In this document: in pieces, positions 37,964-47,155 of the stretch
How the letters are laid out: every line of letters starts with the position of its first letter
Numbering within the stretch: position 1 is the first letter of the stretch
The notes under the pieces: generated by a model
The model's input: only the letters and a program-made list of their open reading frames with translations
Databases searched by the model: none
Told to the model about the DNA's origin: nothing
Made by a program: the position numbers and the translations under genes
Source: Sphingomonas sp. CROZ-RG-20F-R02-07
GTDB taxonomy: Bacteria > Pseudomonadota > Alphaproteobacteria > Sphingomonadales > Sphingomonadaceae
Reading direction: 5' to 3'
Length of the DNA stretch: 64,000 bases
Assembly (NCBI RefSeq): GCF_022662335.1
Contig: NZ_JAKNQJ010000010.1
Location: 48,191-112,190, forward strand

Positions 37964-38668
37964 ATGCTGCAACGGATCGTCCTGGCCGTCTTCCTCGCCT
38001 CGCTCGCGCTGAACGCGGGGGCGATGATCGCCGACGCCTCGCTCGCTTGCGTGCCCGCATTGCTCGCCGGCTGGTATCTGGCCGATTTCGCCTCAGGGCT
38101 GACGCATATGCTGCTCGATTACCGCCCGACGCCCGCCGGCGCGCGGCTCGACGAGCTGTATTTCTATACGGGCTCGCGCGAATCCGCGGACTATCTCGCG
38201 CTGAAGCGCCGGCGGATGGCCGCGGTCAGCCCGTTCGTCCGCCTGCTCTATGATTTCAAGACGCACCATCCGGTGCCGATGGCGCTCGGGCGGCGGCCGG
38301 TGTGGCGGCTGATCGGATCCACCGTGCTGCTGGCGGCGCTGCCCGTCAGCCTGGCGCTGAACGTGGCGGTGCTGGCGTGGCCGGTGCCGGGCTGGGCGAC
38401 CGCGCTGCTGCTGGCGCTGATCCTGGGCGGCGCCTTCGCGCAATATTTCCACGGCACGCTCCACCGCGAACGCGTGCCCGCGATCATCGCCGCGATGCGC
38501 CGCCTGGGCCTGCTGATGACGCCGGCCGCGCACCAGGCGCACCACGACACGCTGCAGCGCGACTTCGCGACGAACTGCGGCTGGTCGAACCCGGTCATCA
38601 ACCGCCTCTTCGCGGCGCTGCGCGCGCGGGGGTATCTGAAGGACGAAGGGCTGGTGCCGGGGGCGTGA
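37964..38668 (+). CDS. CarF/PEDS1 (TMEM189)-like desaturase
   Basis: 234 residues from the ATG at 37964 (a GTG at 37940 is possible). The layout is a multi-pass membrane protein with His motifs: GLTHMLLDY, DFKTHHPVP, QYFHGTLHRE and the C-terminal HQAHHDTLQRDFATNCGWSNPVINRLF. This His set and the GWSNP segment are hallmarks of the plasmanylethanolamine desaturase family (bacterial CarF, animal TMEM189), which introduces the vinyl-ether bond of plasmalogens using di-iron chemistry. Plasmalogens are unusual in this bacterial group, so the substrate may be another lipid. No genes for ether lipid synthesis are nearby. Confidence 0.75.
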   Translation: MLQRIVLAVFLASLALNAGAMIADASLACVPALLAGWYLADFASGLTHMLLDYRPTPAGARLDELYFYTGSRESADYLALKRRRMAAVSPFVRLLYDFKTHHPVPMALGRRPVWRLIGSTVLLAALPVSLALNVAVLAWPVPGWATALLLALILGGAFAQYFHGTLHRERVPAIIAAMRRLGLLMTPAAHQAHHDTLQRDFATNCGWSNPVINRLFAALRARGYLKDEGLVPGA

Positions 38669-38678
38669 GGGGGGGAGG

Positions 38679-40640
38679 TTAGAGATAGGGTTCCAGCGCG
38701 ACGAACACCTCGTCAGGCGTGATCGACCGGATGCATACCGCATCGCGGCCGCACATGGCGATGTCGTTGAGGCCGCAACCAGTACAGGGAATACGCTTCG
38801 ACACGATCGCGCCAATCCCATCCTGACCCCATTCGTTCCAATTCAGCCGATCGACATGCACGCTCACGGTCGGCACACCGCGCGTGGACGCCAAGTGCTT
38901 CGGCCCGGAATCGTTGCCGACCATTGCGCGGGCGCCTGACAGGACGGCATCAAACACGCTGGGCTCCATCAGGCCGAATACGCGCACCCGCTTGCAGGTG
39001 AAGGCTTGTGCCTCGACCTCATCCCCGGCGAACACCACCACGTCATAGGGCGTATCTACGGCAAGTCGCTCGCACAATGCCACGAAGTGCTCGACAGGCC
39101 AGCGATTGATCGCGTGACGTGCGCCCAGATGCAGCACGACATAGGTATTTGGCTCAAGCGCCAGCTCTTGCAGAAAGTCGGGTTCCGGAAGGCGTGGGAC
39201 GCTCGCCCGGGTAGGCGTAGCTGCAATCGCGAGTGCCTCGACGAGCATGGCGACCGTGGCGGCATGCGACAATTTGTCGAGCTGGTTCACCTTGTCGCGT
39301 GAGCGCGCCACAATGCCAAAATCGAGATAGTTGAACCGATCGGGATTGAATCCGACCAGATACGTCGCGCCGGTCAGCAGCAGCAGTGGCCGGCTTTCGT
39401 CACCAGGGGATAGGTCAATCGCGAGATCGAACTGCCGGGCCGCGAGTATGGCGCGAAGGCGATCTTCCTCCACCGGATCGAGCCGTCGGCGTTCGGATGC
39501 CGGATCGTAGGTCAGCGTAATAGGCATGACCTCATCAGCCAGTCCGCAGGCCTCGACAATCGCCTGAACGCCGGGCTGCGCCAAGACGGTCAGCCGCGCC
39601 TCGGGAAAGATGTCGCGGAGCCTGACAAGCGACGGGAGCGAGGCCGCGACGTCGCCGAGCTGGTCCACACGCATGGCCAGCACCGACGCGATCGGCCGGT
39701 CGAACAGCGTGCGGGCCGTGGACCGAATGGTGGCTGGCAGCGTGGCGACGGCTTGGTCCAGCTCTCCCGGCGCATGGGGGGGGGCCTCGACAAACGCGTT
39801 AGAGGTGGCAAAGAGCGGCGCATCGCCCGGCTCGGTCACGTTGACGAACAGCCCGGCGGGCGGGAGCCTGTCGCTGACGCTGACCGACAGCCACTGGCGA
39901 CCCTGCGGAAACGCTGCGGCATCGATCCACGCGTTAAAGACGTACAGTCGCAACGGGTTGCGCCCCGGCACAAGATGCAGCGTCGCCTGGACCGTCACCC
40001 GGGTGTCGCCTTGGCCAACCTCCACGCTGGCGGTTTCGAGCGTTCCCAATGCGGACACCCGGCCCCGTATCGCCACGACCCCGGCTAGCAGCGGCTCCTG
40101 CGCGCCGTCGCGCTCGATCACCATGGATCCAACCTGATCCAGCTTGATCGTGGCATAGCCCGTCCCGCGCAGCCGACTGCTGACATGCGCGTCCTGGCCG
40201 AGGATACCCAGCCACGCTCTCGGTTCGGTCGCGTCCAGGCGGATGCGGTTGGGCAACAGTCGATCTGACAGGGGTGGAGCGCCTTCCCGGACGGGGCCCC
40301 CTTCGTCCTCGTTCGGTCCCTCGCCGATCGCGAATGGCAGCAGGATCGTGCCCGCACGGCGGCTGGCGTCGGCGGCCTGTTTGCGCGCTTCGGGAAGGCT
40401 GGGCCCTTCGCCGACGGACACGTAGGACCGGATCGCGCCGCGATAGTCGCCGAATTCCTTCAGGCAGTTGCCGATCTGGACCTTGAGGTCATCACGCCAC
40501 GGCATCCATTCGAGCCCGCGGCGATAGTCGAGCACCGCCTCCACCCATTCGCCGGATTCACGCGCGCGGTCCGCGCGGCGGACGAACGGCAAGCCGAAGC
40601 GCAACCGTGCCAGCCTGGCGATCTTGCGGAACGGAGACAT
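38679..40640 (-). CDS. TPR + beta-domain + GT9 glycosyltransferase (modular heptosyltransferase-like)
   Basis: 653 residues. The N-terminal about 100 residues look TPR-like (EAVLDYRRGLEWMPWRDDLKVQIGNCLKEFGDYRGAIRSYVSVG). Residues about 140-300 form a beta-rich domain with LAGVVAIRGRVSAL and LRLYVFNAWIDAAAFPQ. The GT9 domain starts SVLAMRVDQLGDVAASLPSLVRLRDIFPEARL and has VVLHLGARHAINRWPVEHFVAL, VGNDSGPKHLASTRGVPTVSVH and the cysteine cluster PCTGCGLNDIAMCGRDAVC. GT9 enzymes mostly transfer heptose from ADP-heptose. Two close relatives lie at 44975 and 50921. A C9 run (G9 on plus, 39776-39784) sits in the coding sequence. Confidence 0.8.
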   Translation of the reverse strand: MSPFRKIARLARLRFGLPFVRRADRARESGEWVEAVLDYRRGLEWMPWRDDLKVQIGNCLKEFGDYRGAIRSYVSVGEGPSLPEARKQAADASRRAGTILLPFAIGEGPNEDEGGPVREGAPPLSDRLLPNRIRLDATEPRAWLGILGQDAHVSSRLRGTGYATIKLDQVGSMVIERDGAQEPLLAGVVAIRGRVSALGTLETASVEVGQGDTRVTVQATLHLVPGRNPLRLYVFNAWIDAAAFPQGRQWLSVSVSDRLPPAGLFVNVTEPGDAPLFATSNAFVEAPPHAPGELDQAVATLPATIRSTARTLFDRPIASVLAMRVDQLGDVAASLPSLVRLRDIFPEARLTVLAQPGVQAIVEACGLADEVMPITLTYDPASERRRLDPVEEDRLRAILAARQFDLAIDLSPGDESRPLLLLTGATYLVGFNPDRFNYLDFGIVARSRDKVNQLDKLSHAATVAMLVEALAIAATPTRASVPRLPEPDFLQELALEPNTYVVLHLGARHAINRWPVEHFVALCERLAVDTPYDVVVFAGDEVEAQAFTCKRVRVFGLMEPSVFDAVLSGARAMVGNDSGPKHLASTRGVPTVSVHVDRLNWNEWGQDGIGAIVSKRIPCTGCGLNDIAMCGRDAVCIRSITPDEVFVALEPYL

Positions 40641-40651
40641 GCCCTGGCCTC

Positions 40652-41701
40652 TCAGGCGGGCTCGGCTTCGCCCGTGCCCTTGCGCACGATGATGCCGAAG
40701 CAGGTCGAGGCGAAGCCATCGACCGAGACTTTCAGATGCTGGGGCGCGCCGATCCAGTCGGCGAGTTCGGGCGACAGGTCATGATGATAGGGTGGGAGAT
40801 CGATGAAGCGGTCGAGCGGGCGATCGCCCAGTGAGAAATCGAGCGGCGCCACATCATGCCCCTGTTCACGCAACCGGCTGGCCAGCGCCTCCATGTGGCG
40901 CTGCTGGAACAACACGGTCGGCCAGTTGTCGATCGTCGGCCCCTGCGCGTTGATGTTGAATTCGGTGGTATGAACCGACAACCCGCCGGGTTTCAGCGTC
41001 GCCAGCGTGTTCTCGACGAAAGCTAGGCCCAGTTCGATCGAACCGAGATGCTCCAGTGCACAGATCGACCAGCAGAAGTCGTAATCGGCCAGGCTGGGTG
41101 GAATCGCGTTCATATCAACGTAGCGCAGTTCGACCTTTTCATCGAAGCGCTCGCGCGAGACGAGGTGCGGGTGGAACGCCATCGCAATGTTGGCGGCGTG
41201 CTGGTTGGTCGCCGACCAGCCCGCGGCCTGCGCTTCGGCCGGCTCCAGGTCGGTCATGGTAATTGAGACGCCGTGCGCGGCCAGATAGCTGGGCAGCGGC
41301 TCAACCCCGCAGCCGAAGCCAAGCCCGCGCGCGCCCTCGCGCAGATGGCCGTGCTCATGGATCGCCTGAAGCACATAGGCGAGCTCCCAGAGCTTGCGAT
41401 GAAACACAATCGGCGTCTGTAACTGCCCGCACCAATGCGCGGCCCAGTCGCTCTCCAGATCCTCCTGGAGCGAGGCACGCCACGGCAACCCGACATGCCG
41501 CGCCACGGTATCATTCCGCACAGGCAGCGCCGCGATCAGGCTGCGCGCAAGATCGTAGCCGAACGTCTTGATGCTCAGATGGGCAAGCGGCACGTTGCGC
41601 ACCGCTTCGGTTAACGCATTGATGTTGGGCTGGGAGTTCTCGTTGAGCAGCGTCAGCATCAATCGGAGCTTGTCGAGTTCTTCGGTCGTGGGCGGTGTCA
41701 T
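40652..41701 (-). CDS. SAM-dependent class I methyltransferase
   Basis: 349 residues, with GGGACAGGA just before the ATG. A helical N-terminal region leads to LWELAYVLQAIHEHGHLREGARGLGFGCGVEPLPSYLAAHG, with the glycine-rich SAM loop GFGCG. TMTDLEPAEAQAAGW (acidic strand-2 end), VDMNAIPPSLADYDFCWSICALEHLGS and LAFVENTLATLKPGGLSVHTTEF are typical of class I methyltransferases. It lies 11 bases upstream of the TPR-GT9 gene on the same strand. It probably methylates a sugar of the capsule chain. A paralogue without the SAM loop lies at 57513. Confidence 0.82.
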   Translation of the reverse strand: MTPPTTEELDKLRLMLTLLNENSQPNINALTEAVRNVPLAHLSIKTFGYDLARSLIAALPVRNDTVARHVGLPWRASLQEDLESDWAAHWCGQLQTPIVFHRKLWELAYVLQAIHEHGHLREGARGLGFGCGVEPLPSYLAAHGVSITMTDLEPAEAQAAGWSATNQHAANIAMAFHPHLVSRERFDEKVELRYVDMNAIPPSLADYDFCWSICALEHLGSIELGLAFVENTLATLKPGGLSVHTTEFNINAQGPTIDNWPTVLFQQRHMEALASRLREQGHDVAPLDFSLGDRPLDRFIDLPPYHHDLSPELADWIGAPQHLKVSVDGFASTCFGIIVRKGTGEAEPA

Positions 41702-41823
41702 TCCTGTCCCCTACCGCGAGGGATCCGCGCGGTCGACCACAAGGATCGCGGTCCCGTCATAAGCATTTGCCTTTCGGGCGCTTTCGGTTGCAAACGACCG
41801 AGCCGCACGGCAAAAATGGAGCA

Positions 41824-42393
41824 ATGCCCCCTATTGCGTCCAGATCGCCGATGCCCCCACTTCGCCCTACCGTGTTCCTAGATCGCGACGGCATCATCAA
41901 CGTTGACATCGGCTATCCGCATCGGCCCGAAGACATGGCGCTTACGCCAACTGCGGCTCAGGCTATTGCCCGGCTCAATCGATCTGGATGCCTGGCGATC
42001 GTCGTCACCAATCAGTCGGGGGTGGCACGTGGCTTGTTTGATCTGGCGGCAGTGGAAGACTTCCATATGGCGATCCAGCGCGAACTGGCACAAACTGGCG
42101 GGCACATCGATGCATTTTACGTGGCACCTTGGCATCCTGACGGCATCGTACCAGAATTTGCCCTGGATCATCCCGATCGCAAACCGGGCGCGGGCATGAT
42201 CCTGCGCGCCATGGATGACTGGCCGGTAGACCGCACCCGTGCGATCCTGTTCGGCGATAAGCCCAGCGACATCAAGGCTGCCACGCGTGCTGGCATTCCC
42301 GCCGAGCGCCTTACCAGCGATTTCTGCGATCTCGATGCTGCGGTGACGAGGTGGCTTGGCTGCCTAGACTTGGGCGCACACTCGCTTTCCTAG
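41824..42393 (+). CDS. gmhB: HAD-family D,D-heptose 1,7-bisphosphate phosphatase-like (GmhB/HisB-N type)
   Basis: 189 residues from the ATG at 41824; 41851 is possible. PTVFLDRDGIINVDIGYPHRPEDMAL has the HAD nucleophile DxD. VVTNQSGVARGLFDL, DRKPGAGMILRAMDDW and ILFGDKPSDIKAATRAGI complete the motifs. GmhB normally binds zinc through Cys in the loop before DRKPG, but here the loop (APWHPDGIVPEFALDHP) has no Cys. It would dephosphorylate heptose-1,7-bisphosphate for HldE, whose gene is nearby. Other HAD-IIIA sugar phosphatases cannot be excluded. Confidence 0.75.
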   Translation: MPPIASRSPMPPLRPTVFLDRDGIINVDIGYPHRPEDMALTPTAAQAIARLNRSGCLAIVVTNQSGVARGLFDLAAVEDFHMAIQRELAQTGGHIDAFYVAPWHPDGIVPEFALDHPDRKPGAGMILRAMDDWPVDRTRAILFGDKPSDIKAATRAGIPAERLTSDFCDLDAAVTRWLGCLDLGAHSLS

Positions 42394-42445
42394 TGACAAG
42401 GGCCGTGACGCCTTCGTCTAGGCTGAGTAAAGGGCGCATCCATGT

Positions 42446-43615
42446 GTGATGGCCGAGGATTGCCCGGCATTGCGAGGAGAGCGGGCCGTGAAGTCTTTTG
42501 TCAATTGGAACCGCGACGTGGCTTTGCCGGTATGGGCGACGCGGGGTTTCGATCCCGCCGCCAGCCGGTTTGTCGAGCGGCTGGACCGCTCTGGTCGGCC
42601 CTTATCCGTGCCGCACCGAGCGATGGTGCAGGCGCGCCAAATCTACGTCTACGCCCATGCCGCCGAACTGGGATGGTACGCACCGGGCGCCACACTTGCT
42701 GATGCGGCCATGACCGCTTTGCGGCGGGATTTTTGCGATGAAGCCGGAGACATGGCGAGCATTGCCTTCTCGATCGATCCGCATACAGGTCGTCGGATCT
42801 CGGAGGTGCGCGATTCCTATACGCATGCCTTCATATTGTTCGCCATCGCCTATCTTTACCGCCTCACCCGCGACCCGGCGCTGATTGGCTTGGCCGAACG
42901 GATCGCCACATTCGTCATGCGCGACATGGTCGATCCCCACCATGGCGGCGTTGTGGATGCCGTGCCTGCTGCTTCCACGGCCAAGCGGCAGAATCCACAG
43001 ATGCATTTGCTTGAGGCCTATCTGGCGCTTGAGGAAGCTGTCCCCGGTGGGGGCTGGTTGGAACAGGCCGATATACTGGTAGCACTATTCTACGATCGCC
43101 TGACGATTGCAGATCAAGGCGTGCTTCTCGAGCATTTCACGCACGACTGGAGGACACATCCCGATCCCACGATGCGAGGCGTGTTCGAGCCAGGCCATCA
43201 TTACGAATGGGCTTGGCTGCTCGACCGGCATCAGCGGCTGTCTGGGCACGATCATACCCAATGGCGGGCCATGCTGCACGGCAAGGCCGCGCAATATGGC
43301 CATGCTCCGAGTGGCCTGATTTATGACGAGGTGAACGCAGACGGGCAGGTCGCCAAGCGCTCGCATAGACTGTGGCCGCACACCGAAGCGATCAAGGCTG
43401 CCGCGGTGCGTCATCGCGATGGGGATGGCGAAGCGTTTGAGGACGCCAGGCGGATGGCGGCGTTGCTGAGCGCACATTTTCTAGACACGCCATTCGCAGG
43501 CGGATGGACCGATCAGATCTCGCCGACCGGCGAACCGCTGGTCGATTACGTCCCCGCCAGTTCTTTCTATCACCTGTTCCTGGCCGCAACGGAGGCGGAC
43601 CAGATAGGTCTTTAA
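42446..43615 (+). CDS. AGE-family sugar epimerase/isomerase ((alpha/alpha)6 barrel)
   Basis: 389 residues as drawn. A GTG at 42488 with GGAGAG upstream may be the real start (375 residues). SVPHRAMVQARQIYVYAHAAELGW, SYTHAFILFAIAYLYRLTRDPALI, QNPQMHLLEAYLAL, FEPGHHYEWAWLLDRH and RLWPHTEAIKAA give the conserved His/Glu/Arg set of N-acylglucosamine 2-epimerases and mannose/sulfoquinovose isomerases. It would interconvert hexose or HexNAc precursors such as mannose/fructose or GlcNAc/ManNAc. It follows the gmhB-like gene on the same strand after about 50 bp. Substrate not readable. Confidence 0.8.
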   Translation: MMAEDCPALRGERAVKSFVNWNRDVALPVWATRGFDPAASRFVERLDRSGRPLSVPHRAMVQARQIYVYAHAAELGWYAPGATLADAAMTALRRDFCDEAGDMASIAFSIDPHTGRRISEVRDSYTHAFILFAIAYLYRLTRDPALIGLAERIATFVMRDMVDPHHGGVVDAVPAASTAKRQNPQMHLLEAYLALEEAVPGGGWLEQADILVALFYDRLTIADQGVLLEHFTHDWRTHPDPTMRGVFEPGHHYEWAWLLDRHQRLSGHDHTQWRAMLHGKAAQYGHAPSGLIYDEVNADGQVAKRSHRLWPHTEAIKAAAVRHRDGDGEAFEDARRMAALLSAHFLDTPFAGGWTDQISPTGEPLVDYVPASSFYHLFLAATEADQIGL

Positions 43616-44931
43616 CCCACGTCCACGGCCCGGATGCGGTCACCTATACGACGCGGATACCGGGCCGGCACACCACGTCGGCGCAAACGGGTGTCGCGGC
43701 GATTGGCGGGAGAGCCGAATCCGGACGTGAGCGCAAAACGATCGAATTGGTTGGTCTTGGCAGCCACGAGCCGCTCGGCCAGTTCCCGATCGTCGGGCAA
43801 ACGGTCGAGCCAGTAACGGAAAATCGCTTCGGCCCGAGCAAACGCCCCCCCGCTGGCTTCGATCTCGCCGAGAATAAGTCCCTCCAGCGCGCTCTCCGGC
43901 GACAATTGCACGATTACCTGCTGCGCGCGGGCCGCCAGTCCGAAATGCGCATTGTCGAGACCCGCATCGCGCAGGCGCATGACGATCGATTGATCGATTG
44001 CCGCAGCGGGACGGGACGTCACGCGATTCAGGATGGCGGACAGTGCTGTTTCCGCGCCTACATCGCCAAGATCATCCACGATCTCGTACAGAAGCTCGCG
44101 GGGACATCGCCGCGACAACAGAACAATCCAAGGCGTCAGATCACCTTGATCTGTTCCGGCAGCATGCCGTGCGATACGTGCCAAATCGCCCATGTCGCGA
44201 CTGTCCCGTACCACTCGCCCGATATTGTTCAGATAGGGACCTAATCCGGTACTATCCAATTGGGCGGTGAAGTGGAACAGTTCAGGGGAGCCCAGAGGCG
44301 CGCTCCACAAATCGCGCGTCGACAAGGCGAAATCGATCAGACCGATAGTGGCGATGACCGGCACCAGTAAATCCAGCGGCGCTGCAGCGAACACGCGATA
44401 GTCGAGGGCAGGGCAGCGACGATTCGCCTCGACCAAACCTGCCAGCAACGTTGCCAGCGGCTCTGCATCGACGGACGGGCTTTCCATCAACTCACGAAGT
44501 TGACGGGCGGTGTCGGCAAGATCGCCGATCGTGGCCGGCGCCGGTATACCTTCACCGATCCCGGCGGGATTGTCGGGCCGCCCCGACGGAACAGGTGCGG
44601 GTGGTTCGGCGAAGCTGGGCAGGTTTGCCTTAGTGGCAAGGCCAGCCAAGGCGCGCAGTTCCGCCATCGCGCGATGAAGCGTCCAATCTCCATTCGATCC
44701 GGGGCACGCACCGAGAGGATTGTTAGCCGCTGACGATCGCTCGCGGCTGGCAATGGCCTGAGGTGAGAAGCCTTGATGAAGCACCGCAACGTTGGCCAGC
44801 AACGCCGCGGCCGCAGGTTTCCCGGCATCGTCGAGACACTGTGCCCATTGGGCAAAATCGTAGCCGGTTGGAACCGCCGCGGCATCAGTCAACGTCTCAC
44901 GCCACAACAGTAGATCGAACGATGTTTCCAT
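43612..44931 (-). CDS. Uncharacterised protein of the capsule locus, helical repeat type
   Basis: About 439 residues from the ATG at 44931, with AGAGGAAC upstream; the frame is open to 45000. Mostly helical, Ala/Leu-rich. Segments such as GYDFAQWAQCLDDAGKPAAAALLANVAVLHQGF and GGAFARAEAIFRYWLDRLPDDRELAERLVA look TPR-like. The centre (LLVPVIATIGLIDFALSTRD, LYEIVDDLGDVGAETALSAIL) does not match a family I know. It starts 43 bp after the stop of a TPR-GT9 gene, so it is probably co-transcribed and may bind a partner glycosyltransferase. No signal peptide seen. Confidence 0.6.
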   Translation of the reverse strand: METSFDLLLWRETLTDAAAVPTGYDFAQWAQCLDDAGKPAAAALLANVAVLHQGFSPQAIASRERSSAANNPLGACPGSNGDWTLHRAMAELRALAGLATKANLPSFAEPPAPVPSGRPDNPAGIGEGIPAPATIGDLADTARQLRELMESPSVDAEPLATLLAGLVEANRRCPALDYRVFAAAPLDLLVPVIATIGLIDFALSTRDLWSAPLGSPELFHFTAQLDSTGLGPYLNNIGRVVRDSRDMGDLARIARHAAGTDQGDLTPWIVLLSRRCPRELLYEIVDDLGDVGAETALSAILNRVTSRPAAAIDQSIVMRLRDAGLDNAHFGLAARAQQVIVQLSPESALEGLILGEIEASGGAFARAEAIFRYWLDRLPDDRELAERLVAAKTNQFDRFALTSGFGSPANRRDTRLRRRGVPARYPRRIGDRIRAVDVG

Positions 44932-44974
44932 CGACAGCCCGTTCCTCTTACCCGTTTCCCTGACGTATTCGCCG

Positions 44975-47044
44975 TTACACGTAGCGGCGGACGACTGCAT
45001 ACACGTCGTCGAGCGTGATCGCTGTCACGCAGACGAAGTCTTTTCCGCAATCATCAACATCGTGATAGATAGAACACCCTGCACAGGGCAGCTTACGCGT
45101 GATGACCGCGCCAGTGTGCTCCTGCCCCCATTCGCTCCAGTTGATGCGTGCCGAGTGGATGCTGACCACCGGCACGCCTCGCAGCGATGCCAGATGCTTG
45201 GGACCGGAATCGTTGCCGACATAGACAGCGCAGAACGATAGCATCGCGTCGAAATCGTCAAAGGGCAGCTGTCGGTCGATGATGACGAACCGATCCGATG
45301 CGGCGATGTCCGCGGGCAGGGCATCCCGCCAATCCGCGCGATCCGTAAAGATCACGATCTTGAGATCGGTATCGCGGTGGAGTCGCTCAGCCAACCCGGC
45401 ATAATGGGTCCAGCGGCTGAAGATGATGCGCGCGCCAGTATGCAGCACCGCATAACGATCCGCATCCGCTATCCCGAACGCGCGCAGCCGAGCGCGCGAC
45501 AGATCATCGCGTCGGATCACCCGGGCACTGCTCTTGAGCAAGGCCGCAAGCCGATCAATCATGGTGACGATGCGGGTCGAATGTGATGCGATCTCGCGGC
45601 GGTTCTTGGGATCAAAATAGGCATCATCGACGCTGGCCGACAATCGGGGCCAATTGGGATCCTTGAACCCGTAAAGGAAGGGTGCACCAGACAATGCCAG
45701 CAGCGACCGCGACATCAGGCTTTGCGAAAGATCGATCGCGATATCGAACGCATAGGGCGCCAGCCGATCGCGCAGGGCCTCCTGTTCCTCCCAGCTCAAC
45801 GTCCGAGTGCGCAACTCCATGCTCTCGCGGAAATCGATCACGATCAGATCATCGAACACGCCGAGCGAACGGGCGAGATCGACATTGGCGGGGCTGAAAA
45901 CCCCGATCAGCTTGGCACCCGGAAAGAGCTCGCGCAGCCGCAAGATGCCAGGAATGGAAGCTACGAGGTCGCCGAGCTGATCGGCGCGCATCACCAAGAT
46001 GCTGCGGATCTCCGGAAGCATGTTCGGACGCTCTGCCTCGTGCACCGCGCTCGGCCTGCCGTTAATCTGCTCCTCGATGGACCGGGGGTCGCCAGGTACG
46101 AGATTGACGATCGCGTCGGAAGCGGGATGCTCCTCTTCGAAAAGCGCCGGCTCCACCACAAAATCTTCGTGCAGCGTACGGACCTTGTGCTGACCATCTC
46201 GAAACCGCAGTTCCAGCGTATAGAGGCCCGGCGCGAAATTCGAGAAATCATACCAGATGTTGAAGACATATTTGTGGATGCGTTGCCGATCCGGCTCATA
46301 TTCGAGTTCGTAGGGCCCCTTCATTGCCCCCCGATGCACTACCAACCCATTCACCAATGCGGTGACTTCCAGCAATGGCTCGATGGAAATGCAAAAGCCA
46401 CGGATCGCTTCCACACCGCGCGCCGCACGCTTCATTCCCCAGAAGGTGTTCAGATGGACGCCAAACTGGACGATGTTGAGCGAGGGTTCGCTGCGGCGGA
46501 CCATCTGCTGGACAGGGCGCGGAAGCTGCTCGGGCGCCATGCGCCCATAGGAAAGCGCCAGCTTCGGATCGAACGGCGCTCGATCCGGGTCGATCGCGAA
46601 CGGATCATAGGTCGGGGTAATAACTGCTGGCGTATCGCCCCCGCTCCATCCGGCCGCGCGCATGGTATCGAGTTCCTTGCGCGGCTCGCTCCAATCGGGT
46701 GCCAGCGCAGCGGCCCGCATGTAGGCAGCATGCGCTTCCGCAAGCTGGCCGGTGGTCTTATGGAAGTGGCCGAGTTGCAACGCGAGATCGGCATCGTCCG
46801 GCATCAGTTCGACGGCCAACTGGTAGTGGTGTTCGGCCAGTGCGAACTCACCGGCTTCCTTGAACATATGGCCGGCTTGAACGTGAACAGGGCCCTTGCC
46901 GGGCTCGATGCGCAGCGCTTCGACGTACAAGGCCGCTGCATCGCGGAACCGACCCTCGCTCTGAGCCGTCGCGGCCTGTTTTCTGAACAGCCGCGCCGGG
47001 CTGCCGGCGGACCGCATCGAACGCCAAAGTCCCGAAGAGTTCAA
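44975..47044 (-). CDS. TPR + beta-domain + GT9 glycosyltransferase (modular heptosyltransferase-like)
   Basis: 689 residues from a TTG at 47044 with AAGGGA seven bases upstream; an ATG at 47017 is the alternative. TPR units at about residues 20-130 include AAALYVEALRIEPGKGPVHVQ and AEHHYQLAVELMPDDADLA. The beta domain at about 170-300 includes GVEAIRGFCISIEPLLEVTAL and YVFNIWYDFSNFAPGLYTLEL. The GT9 domain reads ILVMRADQLGDLVASIPGILRLRELFPGAKL to VGNDSGPKHLASLRGVPVVSIH, with the cysteine cluster PCAGCSIYHDVDDCGKDFVC. It is probably an ADP-heptose (or related) transferase working in the cytoplasm, with TPRs for protein contacts. It has the same design as the 38679 and 50921 proteins. Confidence 0.82.
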   Translation of the reverse strand: MNSSGLWRSMRSAGSPARLFRKQAATAQSEGRFRDAAALYVEALRIEPGKGPVHVQAGHMFKEAGEFALAEHHYQLAVELMPDDADLALQLGHFHKTTGQLAEAHAAYMRAAALAPDWSEPRKELDTMRAAGWSGGDTPAVITPTYDPFAIDPDRAPFDPKLALSYGRMAPEQLPRPVQQMVRRSEPSLNIVQFGVHLNTFWGMKRAARGVEAIRGFCISIEPLLEVTALVNGLVVHRGAMKGPYELEYEPDRQRIHKYVFNIWYDFSNFAPGLYTLELRFRDGQHKVRTLHEDFVVEPALFEEEHPASDAIVNLVPGDPRSIEEQINGRPSAVHEAERPNMLPEIRSILVMRADQLGDLVASIPGILRLRELFPGAKLIGVFSPANVDLARSLGVFDDLIVIDFRESMELRTRTLSWEEQEALRDRLAPYAFDIAIDLSQSLMSRSLLALSGAPFLYGFKDPNWPRLSASVDDAYFDPKNRREIASHSTRIVTMIDRLAALLKSSARVIRRDDLSRARLRAFGIADADRYAVLHTGARIIFSRWTHYAGLAERLHRDTDLKIVIFTDRADWRDALPADIAASDRFVIIDRQLPFDDFDAMLSFCAVYVGNDSGPKHLASLRGVPVVSIHSARINWSEWGQEHTGAVITRKLPCAGCSIYHDVDDCGKDFVCVTAITLDDVYAVVRRYV

Positions 47045-47155
47045 CGTCGTTCCCTTATACCGCTGACAATGTGGATCGATATGTCTGAGATGGGCGTCAA
47101 ACCGGATTCGGATCGATTTCGCAAGACGGTACGACGTGGCTCGACAGGATGCCAA

